From contig JBNLBT010000086.1 in the NCBI GenBank assembly GCA_050303435.1, positions 1 to 13,963 on the forward strand: a DNA stretch of 13,963 bases, written 5' to 3'. Shown here in pieces: positions 1 to 7,404 of the stretch. The stretch comes from JBNLBT01 sp050303435 (GTDB taxonomy: Bacteria > Pseudomonadota > Gammaproteobacteria > Xanthomonadales > Marinicellaceae). The position numbers were made by a program, and so were the translations under genes. The notes beneath the pieces were generated by a model. The model was not told the origin of the DNA. It searched no databases and saw nothing but the letters and a program-made list of their open reading frames with translations. How positions within the stretch are numbered: position 1 is the stretch's first letter; each line of letters begins with the position of its first letter.

Positions 1-764
1 TGCAGTTCAGCGAATTCTTCCGCCTGATGCTGCCGGCGTTGATCGCCTATCTGGTGCCCGCCGCGCTGATCTGGCTGCGTGTGCCGAGCGGCGCGCCGGA
101 TCCCGGCGCGGTGCGCAACGTGTGCATCAAAACCGGAGGGCTGACCATAGTGGCGCTGTTTGGCCTGACCCTGTTGACGGCGATTGCCTTCAACGCCTGG
201 CTGAATTTGCCGCCGGTGTTTGGCATGATGCTGGGTCTGGCGTATCTGAAACTGTACACCTGGCGACTGCAGCGGCGGCAGCAAAACGGCCTGCGCGAAG
301 CGCACGGCCCGCGCTTGACCGTGCCGAAGGACGATTTTGATGTGTTTGACAAAATCGCCCGCGCCGAGTGGGACACCCTGTTCTTTTTTTACGGCGTGAT
401 CCTCAGCGTCGGCGGCCTGGCGCACATTGGTCATCTGGCCCATCTGTCATCGTTCATGTACGATCACTTCGGCGTCACCGCCAGCAACATCGCCGCCGGC
501 CTGCTGTCGTCGGTGGTCGACAACATCCCGATCATGTACGCGGTGCTCAACATGAATCCGCCAATGAACACCGCCGACTGGCTGCTGGTGACCCTGACCA
601 CAGGCGTCGGCGGCTCGTTGCTGTCGATTGGCTCGGCCGCTGGTGTGGCGCTGATGGGCCAGGCCGGCGGACACTACACGTTCATGCGTCACCTGCGCTT
701 TGCGCCGGTCATTGCGCTGGGCTTTTTTGCAGCGGTCGGCGCGCACCTGTGGCTCAACACCTGA
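1..764 (+). CDS. nhaD: NhaD-type Na+/H+ antiporter, C-terminal part (5' end outside window)
   Basis: The frame is already open at base 3, so the gene starts upstream of the window; about 253 C-terminal residues are visible. NhaD antiporters sit in the inner membrane and exchange cytoplasmic Na+ (or Li+) for external H+, giving salt and alkaline tolerance. The visible part is mostly membrane helices: one at the first Met (base 27), a pair from roughly residue 40 to 85 of the visible chain, and four or five more after the hydrophilic loop that follows. The strongest signature is SSVVDNIPIMYAVLNMNP, which matches the conserved Asp-Asn helix of the family. The GVALMGQ segment and the C-terminus ending in AHLWLN also fit the usual NhaD end, so the 3' end is intact. 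prpE follows on the same strand after 112 bp but has its own promoter and an unrelated role. Family assignment is firm; measured ion specificity is not inferable. Confidence 0.9.
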   Translation, partial: QFSEFFRLMLPALIAYLVPAALIWLRVPSGAPDPGAVRNVCIKTGGLTIVALFGLTLLTAIAFNAWLNLPPVFGMMLGLAYLKLYTWRLQRRQQNGLREAHGPRLTVPKDDFDVFDKIARAEWDTLFFFYGVILSVGGLAHIGHLAHLSSFMYDHFGVTASNIAAGLLSSVVDNIPIMYAVLNMNPPMNTADWLLVTLTTGVGGSLLSIGSAAGVALMGQAGGHYTFMRHLRFAPVIALGFFAAVGAHLWLNT

Positions 765-778
765 GCCCGTGCACGGGC
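765..778. repeat. 14-bp perfect palindrome directly after nhaD stop
   Basis: GCCCGTGCACGGGC begins at the base after the nhaD TGA. As RNA it can fold into a 5-bp GC stem with a TGCA loop. No T-run follows on either strand, so it is not a standard intrinsic terminator. It could be a 3'-end stabilising hairpin, a weak terminator or a protein site; the sequence does not decide. Confidence 0.4.
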
Positions 779-841
779 CGAATGAATTCACATCAGACAA
801 AAGTCTAATGGCCGGGGTGCGTCGGCTGCGACGGATGGGCG

Positions 842-847
842 TATAAT
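842..847 (+). promoter_or_regulatory. prpE promoter, consensus -10 box
   Basis: A perfect TATAAT lies 29 bp before the prpE start, which would put the transcript start near 854 and give a leader of about 22 nt. No good -35 hexamer sits 16-18 bp upstream (the best candidates match poorly), so the promoter may depend on an activator. A small inverted repeat, AGAC-AAAA-GTCT at 794-805, lies about 50-60 bp before the predicted start, a position where an activator could bind; this last point is inference. Confidence 0.5.
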
Positions 848-876
848 GGCCCTGAGCCAACACATGAACAGAGCCT

Positions 877-2781
877 ATGAGCAGTTACGACCGCGTTTAT
901 CAAAGATCATTGCAGGACCCACAAGGCTTCTGGGCCGAAGCCGCCGAACTGATCGACTGGAGCCAACCCTGGGAACGTGTGCTTGACGACGCCAATGCGC
1001 CGTTCTATCGCTGGTTCAGCGGCGCCCGTTTGAACACCTGTTACAACGCCCTGGACCGGCACATTGAACGCGGTCGTGGCGAGGCCTGTGCGCTGATCTA
1101 CGACAGCCCGGTCACCGACACAAAAGCGCAGTACAGCTACGCTGAATTGCGCGAACAGGTGGCGCAACTGGCCGGCGCCATCCGCGCCCTGGGCGTTGAG
1201 GCGGGCGATCGCGTGATCATCTACATGCCGATGGTGCCCGAAGCCATCATGGCGATGCTGGCCTGTGCGCGCATTGGCGCAGTGCACTCGGTGGTGTTCG
1301 GCGGTTTCGCCGCCAAGGAACTGGCCACGCGCATTGACGACGCGCAACCCAAAGCCATTCTGTCGGCCAGCTGTGGCATTGAAGTCAATCGCGTGATCGC
1401 CTACAAACCGTTGCTCGATGAAGCCCTCAGGCTGGCCAGCCACGCGCCGGCGCATTGCCTGATCCTGCAACGCGAACAGTGCACGGCCGAGTTGCATGCG
1501 CCGCGCGATGTGGACTGGCGCAGCGCCTGCGCAGCGGCCACAGCAGCGGACTGCGTGGACGTGGCGGCCACCGACCCGCTGTACATTCTGTACACCTCCG
1601 GCACCACCGGTCAGCCCAAGGGCGTGGTGCGCGACAACGGCGGTCACGCGGTGGCAATGGTCTGGAGCATGCGCAACATTTACAACATTCAGCCGGGCGA
1701 GGTGTTCTGGGCGGCCTCCGACGTCGGCTGGGTGGTTGGACATTCCTACATCTGCTACGCGCCGCTGCTGAACGGTTCAACCACTCTGGTGTATGAAGGC
1801 AAGCCGGTGGCCACACCCGACGCCGGCGCGTTCTGGCGGGTGATCCGTGAACACCGCGTGCGCGCGCTGTTCACCGCGCCCACGGCGTTTCGTGCGATCC
1901 GCAAGGAAGACCCCGAGGGGCAACACATTCATCGCGCCGCAATGCCCGACTTCAAGGCCCTGTTCCTGGCCGGTGAGCGCTGCGATCCGGACACCCTTCA
2001 ATGGGCCGAAGACCATTTACAGGTGCCGGTGATCGATCATTGGTGGCAGACCGAAACCGGCTGGGCCATAGCCGCCAATTGCCTGGGCATCGAGACCTTT
2101 CCGGTGAAACCCGGATCGCCCACCAAAGCGGTGCCCGGTTATGCCGTTGACATCGTCGATGCGCGAGGCCGGCCGGTGGACGACGGCGAGATGGGCAACA
2201 TTGTGATTAAACTGCCGCTGCCGCCCGGCACGCTGCCGACGCTGTGGCGCGACGACGCGCGCTATGTGGCATCGTATTTGTCCGCGTTCGAAGGGTATTA
2301 TCTGACCGGCGATGCGGGTTACCGGGACACCGACGGGTATCTGTTCATCATGAGCCGGATCGACGACGTGATCAACGTCGCCGGCCACCGCCTGTCAACC
2401 GGCGGCATGGAAGAGGTGCTGGCCTCGCACCCGGCGGTCGCTGAATGCGCGGTGGTGGGTGTGCACTGTGAACTGAAAGGGCAGATTCCGCTGGGACTGG
2501 TGGTGCTGAAGGACGGCCGCCACGAGACCGGCGACGAACTGGCGACACAGCTGATTGCTTTGATGCGGGAAAAAATCGGTCCGGTGGCGGCGTTTAAAAC
2601 GGTCACGGTGGTGCAGCGTTTGCCGAAAACCCGTTCCGGCAAGATCCTGCGCGCCACCATTCGCAGCATGGCCGACGGCGAAGCATTCAACACCCCGGCG
2701 ACCATCGATGACCCGGTGATTCTGGATGAAATTGCCGTGGCGCTGACCGCGCTGGGCTACCCGAAACAACCCGGGGAATAA
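877..2781 (+). CDS. prpE: Propionyl-CoA synthetase (propionate--CoA ligase)
   Basis: This 634-residue protein matches the usual PrpE length (about 630). It activates propionate with ATP through propionyl-AMP to propionyl-CoA in the cytoplasm, the entry step to the 2-methylcitrate cycle. Visible adenylate-forming motifs in order: the phosphate-binding loop TSGTTGQPKG (residues 240-249), WWQTETGW (389-396), the hinge region GYLFIMSRIDDVINVAGHR (487-505) and the C-terminal catalytic lysine in LPKTRSGK (Lys589). The equivalent lysine in Salmonella PrpE is known to be acylated to switch the enzyme off. The segments VVRDNGGH and SDVGWVVGHSY favour PrpE over acetyl-CoA synthetase (Acs), as does the N-terminus (YDRVYQRSLQDPQGFWAEAA). 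The ATG lies 30 bp behind a TATAAT and has only a weak GAG ribosome site. No prpB, prpC, prpD or prpR is in the window, so it is separated from the rest of the pathway. Related short-chain acyl-CoA ligases are the only serious alternative. Confidence 0.93.
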   Translation: MSSYDRVYQRSLQDPQGFWAEAAELIDWSQPWERVLDDANAPFYRWFSGARLNTCYNALDRHIERGRGEACALIYDSPVTDTKAQYSYAELREQVAQLAGAIRALGVEAGDRVIIYMPMVPEAIMAMLACARIGAVHSVVFGGFAAKELATRIDDAQPKAILSASCGIEVNRVIAYKPLLDEALRLASHAPAHCLILQREQCTAELHAPRDVDWRSACAAATAADCVDVAATDPLYILYTSGTTGQPKGVVRDNGGHAVAMVWSMRNIYNIQPGEVFWAASDVGWVVGHSYICYAPLLNGSTTLVYEGKPVATPDAGAFWRVIREHRVRALFTAPTAFRAIRKEDPEGQHIHRAAMPDFKALFLAGERCDPDTLQWAEDHLQVPVIDHWWQTETGWAIAANCLGIETFPVKPGSPTKAVPGYAVDIVDARGRPVDDGEMGNIVIKLPLPPGTLPTLWRDDARYVASYLSAFEGYYLTGDAGYRDTDGYLFIMSRIDDVINVAGHRLSTGGMEEVLASHPAVAECAVVGVHCELKGQIPLGLVVLKDGRHETGDELATQLIALMREKIGPVAAFKTVTVVQRLPKTRSGKILRATIRSMADGEAFNTPATIDDPVILDEIAVALTALGYPKQPGE

Positions 2782-2791
2782 AGAGTTAAGG

Positions 2792-2806
2792 CGCGCGCAC
2801 CGCGCG
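2792..2806 (-). terminator. Hairpin between convergent prpE and RND adaptor genes
   Basis: CGCGCG-CAC-CGCGCG forms a 6-bp all-GC stem in the 40-bp gap between the convergent stops of prpE and the adaptor. On the - strand it is followed by CCTTAACTCTTTATT, which is U-rich but interrupted; on the + strand no U-run follows. It most likely ends the RND operon, and may weakly end prpE as well. Confidence 0.4.
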
Positions 2807-2821
2807 TGTGGCCTGCTGGAC

Positions 2822-3877
2822 TCAGGCTTCCGCCTGAACCGGATTTTGCACACTCACCGCGCGCCCTTCATTGAGGCCGTCGGCGCCGCGCACCACCACG
2901 TGATCGCCGGGCTGCAACGGCCCGTCAATGGCGATGAAATCGCCGACATTTTCATGCGTCTGCACTTCGATCTGTTCCACTGTATTGCCTTCTTTAACGC
3001 GGAACACGTAAATGCCGTCGGCGCGCAACACCAGCGCGTCCTGGTTCACCACCAGCGATTCACGCGCGGCATGCACCGGCACGGAAACGCTGACCAGCTG
3101 GCCCACGCTTAAATTCGCTTCGCGGTTCAGTTGCAGACGCAATTCCTGCGCCTGACTGCGCAAATCAGCGGCCGGCACCACCGACTTGACCACGCCATTC
3201 AACTGCCGTTCGTGGGCATAAATGTCGACCTGCTGGCCCACCGCCACGTGCACCGAATAGCGCAACGGCACCATCGCCCGCACTTCCAGATTGTCCAGAT
3301 CGGTGAGCACACCGATGACCGAACCCTGCGCCACGGTTTCACCTTCACGGCGATTGCGTTGCGAGATCACGCCGTCGTGACCGGCGCGGATCACCGATTT
3401 TTCCAGTTGGTCTTCAATTTGCCGCAAGCGCAGTTGCGCCACGCGCAAGTCGCTTTGCGCCACATCGCGCTGTGAGCGCGTTTCTTCCAGCACGTTTTGC
3501 GACACCGACTTGGCGTTGACCAGACCCTGTTGGCGTTTCAGGTTGGCTTGCAGGTAATTCAATTGTGCTTCGGCGCGTTCAATCAGCGCCTGTTGTTCCT
3601 GTTGCTGCAATTCCAGCCCCAGGGTGTCAAAACGCGCCACCACATCGCCGCGTTGCACCCGTGTGCCCGGCTCGGCCACTTCCACCAGTTGCCCGGTGAT
3701 GGCCGCGGTGAGCTGAATGGCGTTTTGGCTGATCACGTGACCGGTGACTGGTACTGTGGCCACCACCGAAGTGAGTTTGACCTGATCGGTGACCACCGTG
3801 GCCGGCGGCAGAGCTGGCTGGGCCACGGCCTGGTTGAATACTGCGCCCAGCAGGCACAGGCAGACAAATGTTTTCAT
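2822..3877 (-). CDS. RND efflux periplasmic adaptor (membrane fusion protein)
   Basis: This 351-residue HlyD/AcrA-type adaptor would bridge an inner-membrane RND pump to an outer-membrane channel. Residues 1-19 are a signal peptide ending AVA|Q; there is no lipobox, so the protein is probably free in the periplasm rather than lipid-anchored like AcrA. The order is: first lipoyl half (about 52-88, with TGQLVEVAEPGTRVQRGDVVARFD), Gln/Glu-rich helical hairpin (about 88-160), second lipoyl half (about 162-192, RAGHDGVISQRNRREGETV), then beta-barrel and membrane-proximal domains. The hairpin is short, as in small adaptors. The start ATG overlaps the pump stop as ATGA, with GGAG eight bases before it, so the two genes are one translationally coupled operon. 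Substrate cannot be told from sequence; with its partner it could export drugs, detergents or lipids. Confidence 0.9.
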   Translation of the reverse strand: MKTFVCLCLLGAVFNQAVAQPALPPATVVTDQVKLTSVVATVPVTGHVISQNAIQLTAAITGQLVEVAEPGTRVQRGDVVARFDTLGLELQQQEQQALIERAEAQLNYLQANLKRQQGLVNAKSVSQNVLEETRSQRDVAQSDLRVAQLRLRQIEDQLEKSVIRAGHDGVISQRNRREGETVAQGSVIGVLTDLDNLEVRAMVPLRYSVHVAVGQQVDIYAHERQLNGVVKSVVPAADLRSQAQELRLQLNREANLSVGQLVSVSVPVHAARESLVVNQDALVLRADGIYVFRVKEGNTVEQIEVQTHENVGDFIAIDGPLQPGDHVVVRGADGLNEGRAVSVQNPVQAEA

Positions 3878-6800
3878 GACGGGTTCTCCAAGGGCGGCTG
3901 CACGGGCCGCTGATTTTTGTGCAGGCGTTGTTTGATGCGGTCGATCAGGTCGCCGGGTTCGCCCATGCGCAACAGGCTGGGCATCAATATCAGGGTGAAC
4001 ATCAATGAGAACACCATGCCGCCAATGATCACCGTGGCCAAACCGCGGTAGATGTCGGAACCGACGCCGGGGATCACCAGCAACGGCAACATGCCGACGA
4101 TGCTGGTCAATGTGCTCATGTACACCGGTCGGGTGCGCACGCGCACCGCCTCAGCAACGGCTTCGCGCCGGCTCATGCCGGCTTTCTCACCGTCGCGGGT
4201 CTGACTGACCAGCAAAATCGCGTTGTTCACCACCAGTCCAAGCAAAATGATGAAACCAATCATGGTCAGCATGTCGAGCGACTGGTAGGTCACCAGATTC
4301 AACAGTTTCAGCGCCACCAGACCGCCGGCCAGTGCCAAAGGCATCACCGCCAGCACCAGCGCGCTGTCGCGCAGCGACTTGAAAATCGCTCCCATGATGA
4401 GAAACAGGATCAAAATGGCCAGCAAGAAATTGTTCAGCATGTCACTCAGGGCCGATTCCAGCCGGTCGGCGCTGCCTTTGTACTGTATGCCGGCGTCGGC
4501 CGGCAGCAATTCACGGATTTGCGGTCCCACCACGTTGCGCAGGGTGTCCAGCGCCTCTTCCACGGTGACTTCATCGGCCGGCACCACCTGAATCGCGACG
4601 GTGCGTTGACCGTCTATGCGCTGCAACTGGCTGGGGCCCACCGAACGGCGGATCTGCGCCAGTGAGCCAATGGTCTGTGGACCGGCCAGCGGGGTGGTGA
4701 TCGGCATCGCCGCCAATTGGTCGGGGTTGTCCCAACCCGGCGCGCGCAGAATCATGTTGAAACGCTGGTTGCCATCAAAATACTCGCCGACAAACAAACC
4801 GCCGGTGAAGGCCCGCACCGCGTTGGCCACATCGCGGGGATTGAGGCCGACTTCAGTGATGCGGTGTTCATCGGGAATGATCTGCAATTCCGGCTCCGAC
4901 ATGGACAGCGACGACAGCGGCCGCACCACCGCGCCGGGCAAAGCCTGTTGCAACAAGCCGATGCTCTGGCCGGCCGCCTGCATCAGCGCCGCGACGTCCG
5001 GTCCCTGCAGGTTCACTGTGATCGAGCGCCCGCCGTTGTTGCCCACGCCCAGCAAGGAGGCCCTGGTGGTGTACAGGCTGGTATCGGGAATGCCCTGCAG
5101 CAACGGGCCGCGCAGCAACTCGACAAACTGTTCGGTTTCTTCCGGTTTCAACGGGTACAGATAAATGATGCCGTTGACCCCGAACAGCGACAGGTTGTAG
5201 CCGCGAATGTACGGTTCTTTCTCGTGTTCCATGTACGGGCGCAGGCGTTCAACGATCTCACTGGCGATTTCGGTTTCATACAGTTCCAGCGAAACCCCCG
5301 CCGGCGCGTTGAAAAATGTCTGCACCGCATCGGCTTTGGCCGGCGGCAGAAAATCCGCTTTGGGCATCAGCCACAACGACAAACCCAGCGACAACACCAG
5401 CAGGCCAACGACCCAGCCCATGCGCGCCGCGCCGTTATCGGTCAGGCGCATCACCGCGCCGGTGATCGCTTCCCACCAGTGCTTGCAGGGGTCGCGGTCT
5501 TCGCGGCCGCTGAGCCACAGCTTGCTGGCCACCGGGATGATGGTCAACGCCACAACCAATGAAGCGAACACACTGACCGACAGGGTCAGCGCCAGATCGG
5601 AGAACATTTGTCCTTCCATGCCCTCGAGAAACAGGATCGGCAGGAAAATGGCCACCGTGGTCACGGTCGAGGCAAACAGCGCGCCCTTGACCTCACTGGC
5701 GCCGACGGCAATCGCCTCCGACAGGGATTTGCCCTGTTGTCGGTGGCGCACGATGTTTTCCTGCACAATGATCGCGGCATCGAGAATCAACCCCACCGCG
5801 AACGCCAGCCCGGCCAGCGAGATCACATTGAGCGACAGATCAAACAATTTCAGTGAGATGAACGCCACCATCAAAGACACCGGAATGCTGGTGGCGATGA
5901 TCAGAGTGGCGCGCCGGTCGCGCAAAAAGAACCACAAGGTGGCGATGGCCAGAAACACGCCCAGCCCCAGGTTGTTCTGCACCAGTGAAATGGCGCGACG
6001 AATGTACACCGAAGAATCGTAGCTCAGTTCAATGATCAGGCCGGCTTCATCCAGCGGCCCGGCGTTGAGTTCCTTGATCACTTCGTTGACGCCGTCAAGA
6101 ATTTCCACGGTGTTGGAATCGTTGCTGCTCTGCAAAGTGATGTAGTACGAGGGGTAGCCGTTGCGCCGGTTGACGCCGTTGACGTCGATCGGTTGTTTTT
6201 CGATCTGCGCGATTTCATTCAGATGGATGGGGCGATCATCGACCCAGGCCACGATCAGTTCACCCAAGCGCTTGAGGTCGTACTGGCCCATGAAGCGCAC
6301 CGTGTACTGGCGCCTGCCGACGTCTGTGAAGCCAGCCGACACGTCGTTGGCACGCGCCAGGGTCTGGCTGACGTTGCCCACCGACACGCCCAGCGCTGCG
6401 GCCTGGTAGGGATCGAAGGTGATGTGCACTTCAAATTGACGGCGCGATTGCATGTTGACGCGGGTGACGCCCGGGATGCGTGCCAGGCGCGGTTCCACAA
6501 TGTCATCGAACACGTGTTGATAGGCCGCCGAAGTGAAATCGGCGTCGGGGTTGTCTTTTTTCGTGTACACCTGCAGGGAGGCGACGTTGGGCTGGCCTTG
6601 ACCGCCCACGGCGATGAACGGTTCGCCGGCATCGGCCGGCAGCGGCGGCGCCTGATTCAGATTGTTGATCACGTTCATAAAGGCTTCCTGCATGTCGGTG
6701 TCGTGATCGAATGTCAGGGTGGTTTGCACAAAGCCGCGCGAGATGTTGCTGCTGATTTCCTGCAGACCCGGGGTGCGGCGCAGGATGGTTTCCTGCGGTT

Positions 6801-6993
6801 CGGCGATGTTGGATTCCATTTCTTCCGGCGCGGCCTGGCGCCAGTTGTTGAATATCGAGATTTGTGGCTGTGAGAGGTTGGGCAATAATTGCAGTGGGCG
6901 GCTGGATATGGACATGTAGCCAAACAGAAAAATCAATGCCACCAACACCGCCAAAACCGCGGGATTGCGCACACTGGCCTGGGTTAAATTCAT
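3874..6993 (-). CDS. RND efflux pump, inner-membrane permease
   Basis: The 1039-residue length is standard for HAE1-type (AcrB-like) proton-driven pumps. The N-terminal helix (about 10-28) is followed by a porter domain beginning LPNLSQPQISIFNNW. Helices cluster at about 335-500 (TM2-TM6), 525-543 (TM7) and 855-1005 (TM8-TM12), with a second large periplasmic loop between. In TM4 the sequence is GLILDAAIIVQEN: Asp405 is present, but the neighbouring Asp of AcrB is Ala406. In TM10 GLVVNNAILLV replaces the AcrB lysine by Asn923/Asn924. Both changes occur in non-AcrB RND clades, so the pump is probably active with a different proton relay. The start chosen (ATG at 6993) has AAAGGTGA four bases upstream and puts Met two dozen residues before the first helix end, as usual. 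The frame stays open upstream to 7275, and an in-frame ATG at 7131 also has a strong ribosome site. No outer-membrane channel or regulator gene is adjacent. Confidence 0.92.
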   Translation of the reverse strand: MNLTQASVRNPAVLAVLVALIFLFGYMSISSRPLQLLPNLSQPQISIFNNWRQAAPEEMESNIAEPQETILRRTPGLQEISSNISRGFVQTTLTFDHDTDMQEAFMNVINNLNQAPPLPADAGEPFIAVGGQGQPNVASLQVYTKKDNPDADFTSAAYQHVFDDIVEPRLARIPGVTRVNMQSRRQFEVHITFDPYQAAALGVSVGNVSQTLARANDVSAGFTDVGRRQYTVRFMGQYDLKRLGELIVAWVDDRPIHLNEIAQIEKQPIDVNGVNRRNGYPSYYITLQSSNDSNTVEILDGVNEVIKELNAGPLDEAGLIIELSYDSSVYIRRAISLVQNNLGLGVFLAIATLWFFLRDRRATLIIATSIPVSLMVAFISLKLFDLSLNVISLAGLAFAVGLILDAAIIVQENIVRHRQQGKSLSEAIAVGASEVKGALFASTVTTVAIFLPILFLEGMEGQMFSDLALTLSVSVFASLVVALTIIPVASKLWLSGREDRDPCKHWWEAITGAVMRLTDNGAARMGWVVGLLVLSLGLSLWLMPKADFLPPAKADAVQTFFNAPAGVSLELYETEIASEIVERLRPYMEHEKEPYIRGYNLSLFGVNGIIYLYPLKPEETEQFVELLRGPLLQGIPDTSLYTTRASLLGVGNNGGRSITVNLQGPDVAALMQAAGQSIGLLQQALPGAVVRPLSSLSMSEPELQIIPDEHRITEVGLNPRDVANAVRAFTGGLFVGEYFDGNQRFNMILRAPGWDNPDQLAAMPITTPLAGPQTIGSLAQIRRSVGPSQLQRIDGQRTVAIQVVPADEVTVEEALDTLRNVVGPQIRELLPADAGIQYKGSADRLESALSDMLNNFLLAILILFLIMGAIFKSLRDSALVLAVMPLALAGGLVALKLLNLVTYQSLDMLTMIGFIILLGLVVNNAILLVSQTRDGEKAGMSRREAVAEAVRVRTRPVYMSTLTSIVGMLPLLVIPGVGSDIYRGLATVIIGGMVFSLMFTLILMPSLLRMGEPGDLIDRIKQRLHKNQRPVQPPLENPS

Positions 6994-7128
6994 GCTGTCA
7001 CCTTTCGTGCTTTGGATCGCAGCCGATCCGTTCAGCGCATGAACGCCGCGTACGTACGTCCATTTGCCCCCCGACTGATTGCCGCTCTGCGTGTTCCGGT
7101 CTGCGCCGGATACAAACCCGTGAAGGGC

Positions 7129-7141
7129 CATCGGTCTCCTT
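7129..7141 (-). promoter_or_regulatory. Alternative in-frame start of the RND pump with strong ribosome site
   Basis: On the - strand AAGGAG lies four bases before an ATG whose first base is 7131. The frame runs without a stop into the pump, so use of this start would add 46 hydrophilic residues (MALHGFVSGADRNT...) before Met-Asn-Leu-Thr. RND pumps normally begin close to the first helix, so I keep 6993 as the start, but the match to a consensus ribosome site is better here than at 6993. Confidence 0.35.
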
Positions 7142-7150
7142 GAGCGTTCC

Positions 7151-7159
7151 AGTCTAGCA
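7151..7159 (-). promoter_or_regulatory. Possible extended -10 promoter for the RND operon
   Basis: On the - strand TGC-TAGACT resembles an extended -10 element (TGn plus four of six -10 bases). It would start transcription near 7144, just before the AAGGAG at 7141-7136. No good -35 is visible. The nested inverted repeat lies about 50-90 bp upstream of the predicted start. Confidence 0.25.
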
Positions 7160-7192
7160 AGACGGTGTGGCACCCACATGTGCCGAAATACC

Positions 7193-7234
7193 CAATCACA
7201 GCGATGCAACGGTTGCATCGATCGGCTGTGATTG
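7193..7234. repeat. Nested inverted repeat upstream of the RND pump (candidate operator or structured element)
   Basis: Outer arms CAATCACAGC (7193-7202) and GCTGTGATTG (7225-7234) are a perfect 10-bp inverted repeat. Inside it, CGATGCAAC (7202-7210) and GTTGCATCG (7212-7220) are a second perfect inverted repeat of 9 bp with one base between. The outer pair is offset by five bases on the right side. The half-site GCGATGCAA recurs at 7236-7244. No T-run follows on either strand, so it is not an intrinsic terminator. A dimeric repressor or activator site is the plainest reading. Confidence 0.75.
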
Positions 7235-7235
7235 T

Positions 7236-7278
7236 GCGATGCAAAGATCGCGCCGACGTTGCTGCGGTGTTGCACCGC
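7236..7278. repeat. Two small hairpins next to the nested repeat
   Basis: GCGAT-GCAAAG-ATCGC (7236-7251) reuses the GCGATGCAA half-site of the larger repeat and forms a 5-bp stem. GCGGTG-TTG-CACCGC (7264-7278) is a 6-bp stem with a 3-nt loop. Either could be chance alone; their clustering with 7193-7234 is what makes them notable. Confidence 0.4.
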
Positions 7279-7383
7279 TGAGTCAGCCAGGGCGTGAGGT
7301 CAACGGGTCAACAATTCACTTCGACCGCGGCACTGAGGCGGTGTTCCGAAAATTTTCGTGGATCAATGATTTGACGGCACTGA

Positions 7384-7399
7384 CCGGGCCATTGCCCGG
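7384..7399 (-). terminator. GC hairpin after the TerB-like gene
   Basis: CCGGGC-CATT-GCCCGG lies 5 bp beyond the TerB-like stop. It is a stable 6-bp stem with a 4-nt loop but no U-run follows on the - strand (CAGTGCCGTC), so termination here would be weak or would need another factor. Confidence 0.3.
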
Positions 7400-7404
7400 C
7401 CGCG

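Larger units (their letters stand above)
6994..7404. other. 411-bp gap upstream of the RND pump, rich in inverted repeats
   Basis: I see no convincing separate gene here; open frames in both directions lack family resemblance. The gap holds, from left to right: the pump's leader with a second possible start at 7131; CGTACGTACG (7049-7058); an extended -10-like box (7151-7159); a GGCAC/GTGCC hairpin (7169-7184); a nested inverted repeat (7193-7234) and two smaller hairpins after it; a direct repeat of GGTCAAC (7298-7304 and 7306-7312); the AT-rich palindrome CGAAAATTTTCG (7347-7358); and a GC hairpin just past the TerB-like stop (7384-7399). This density of symmetry suggests the control region of the RND operon. 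Confidence 0.6.

Noticed and set aside
2846..3913. Several + strand open frames opposite the RND adaptor (about 90-140 residues each)
   Set aside because: They are antisense to a clear adaptor gene, rich in His/Arg/Gln as expected of antisense frames in GC-rich DNA, and match no family.
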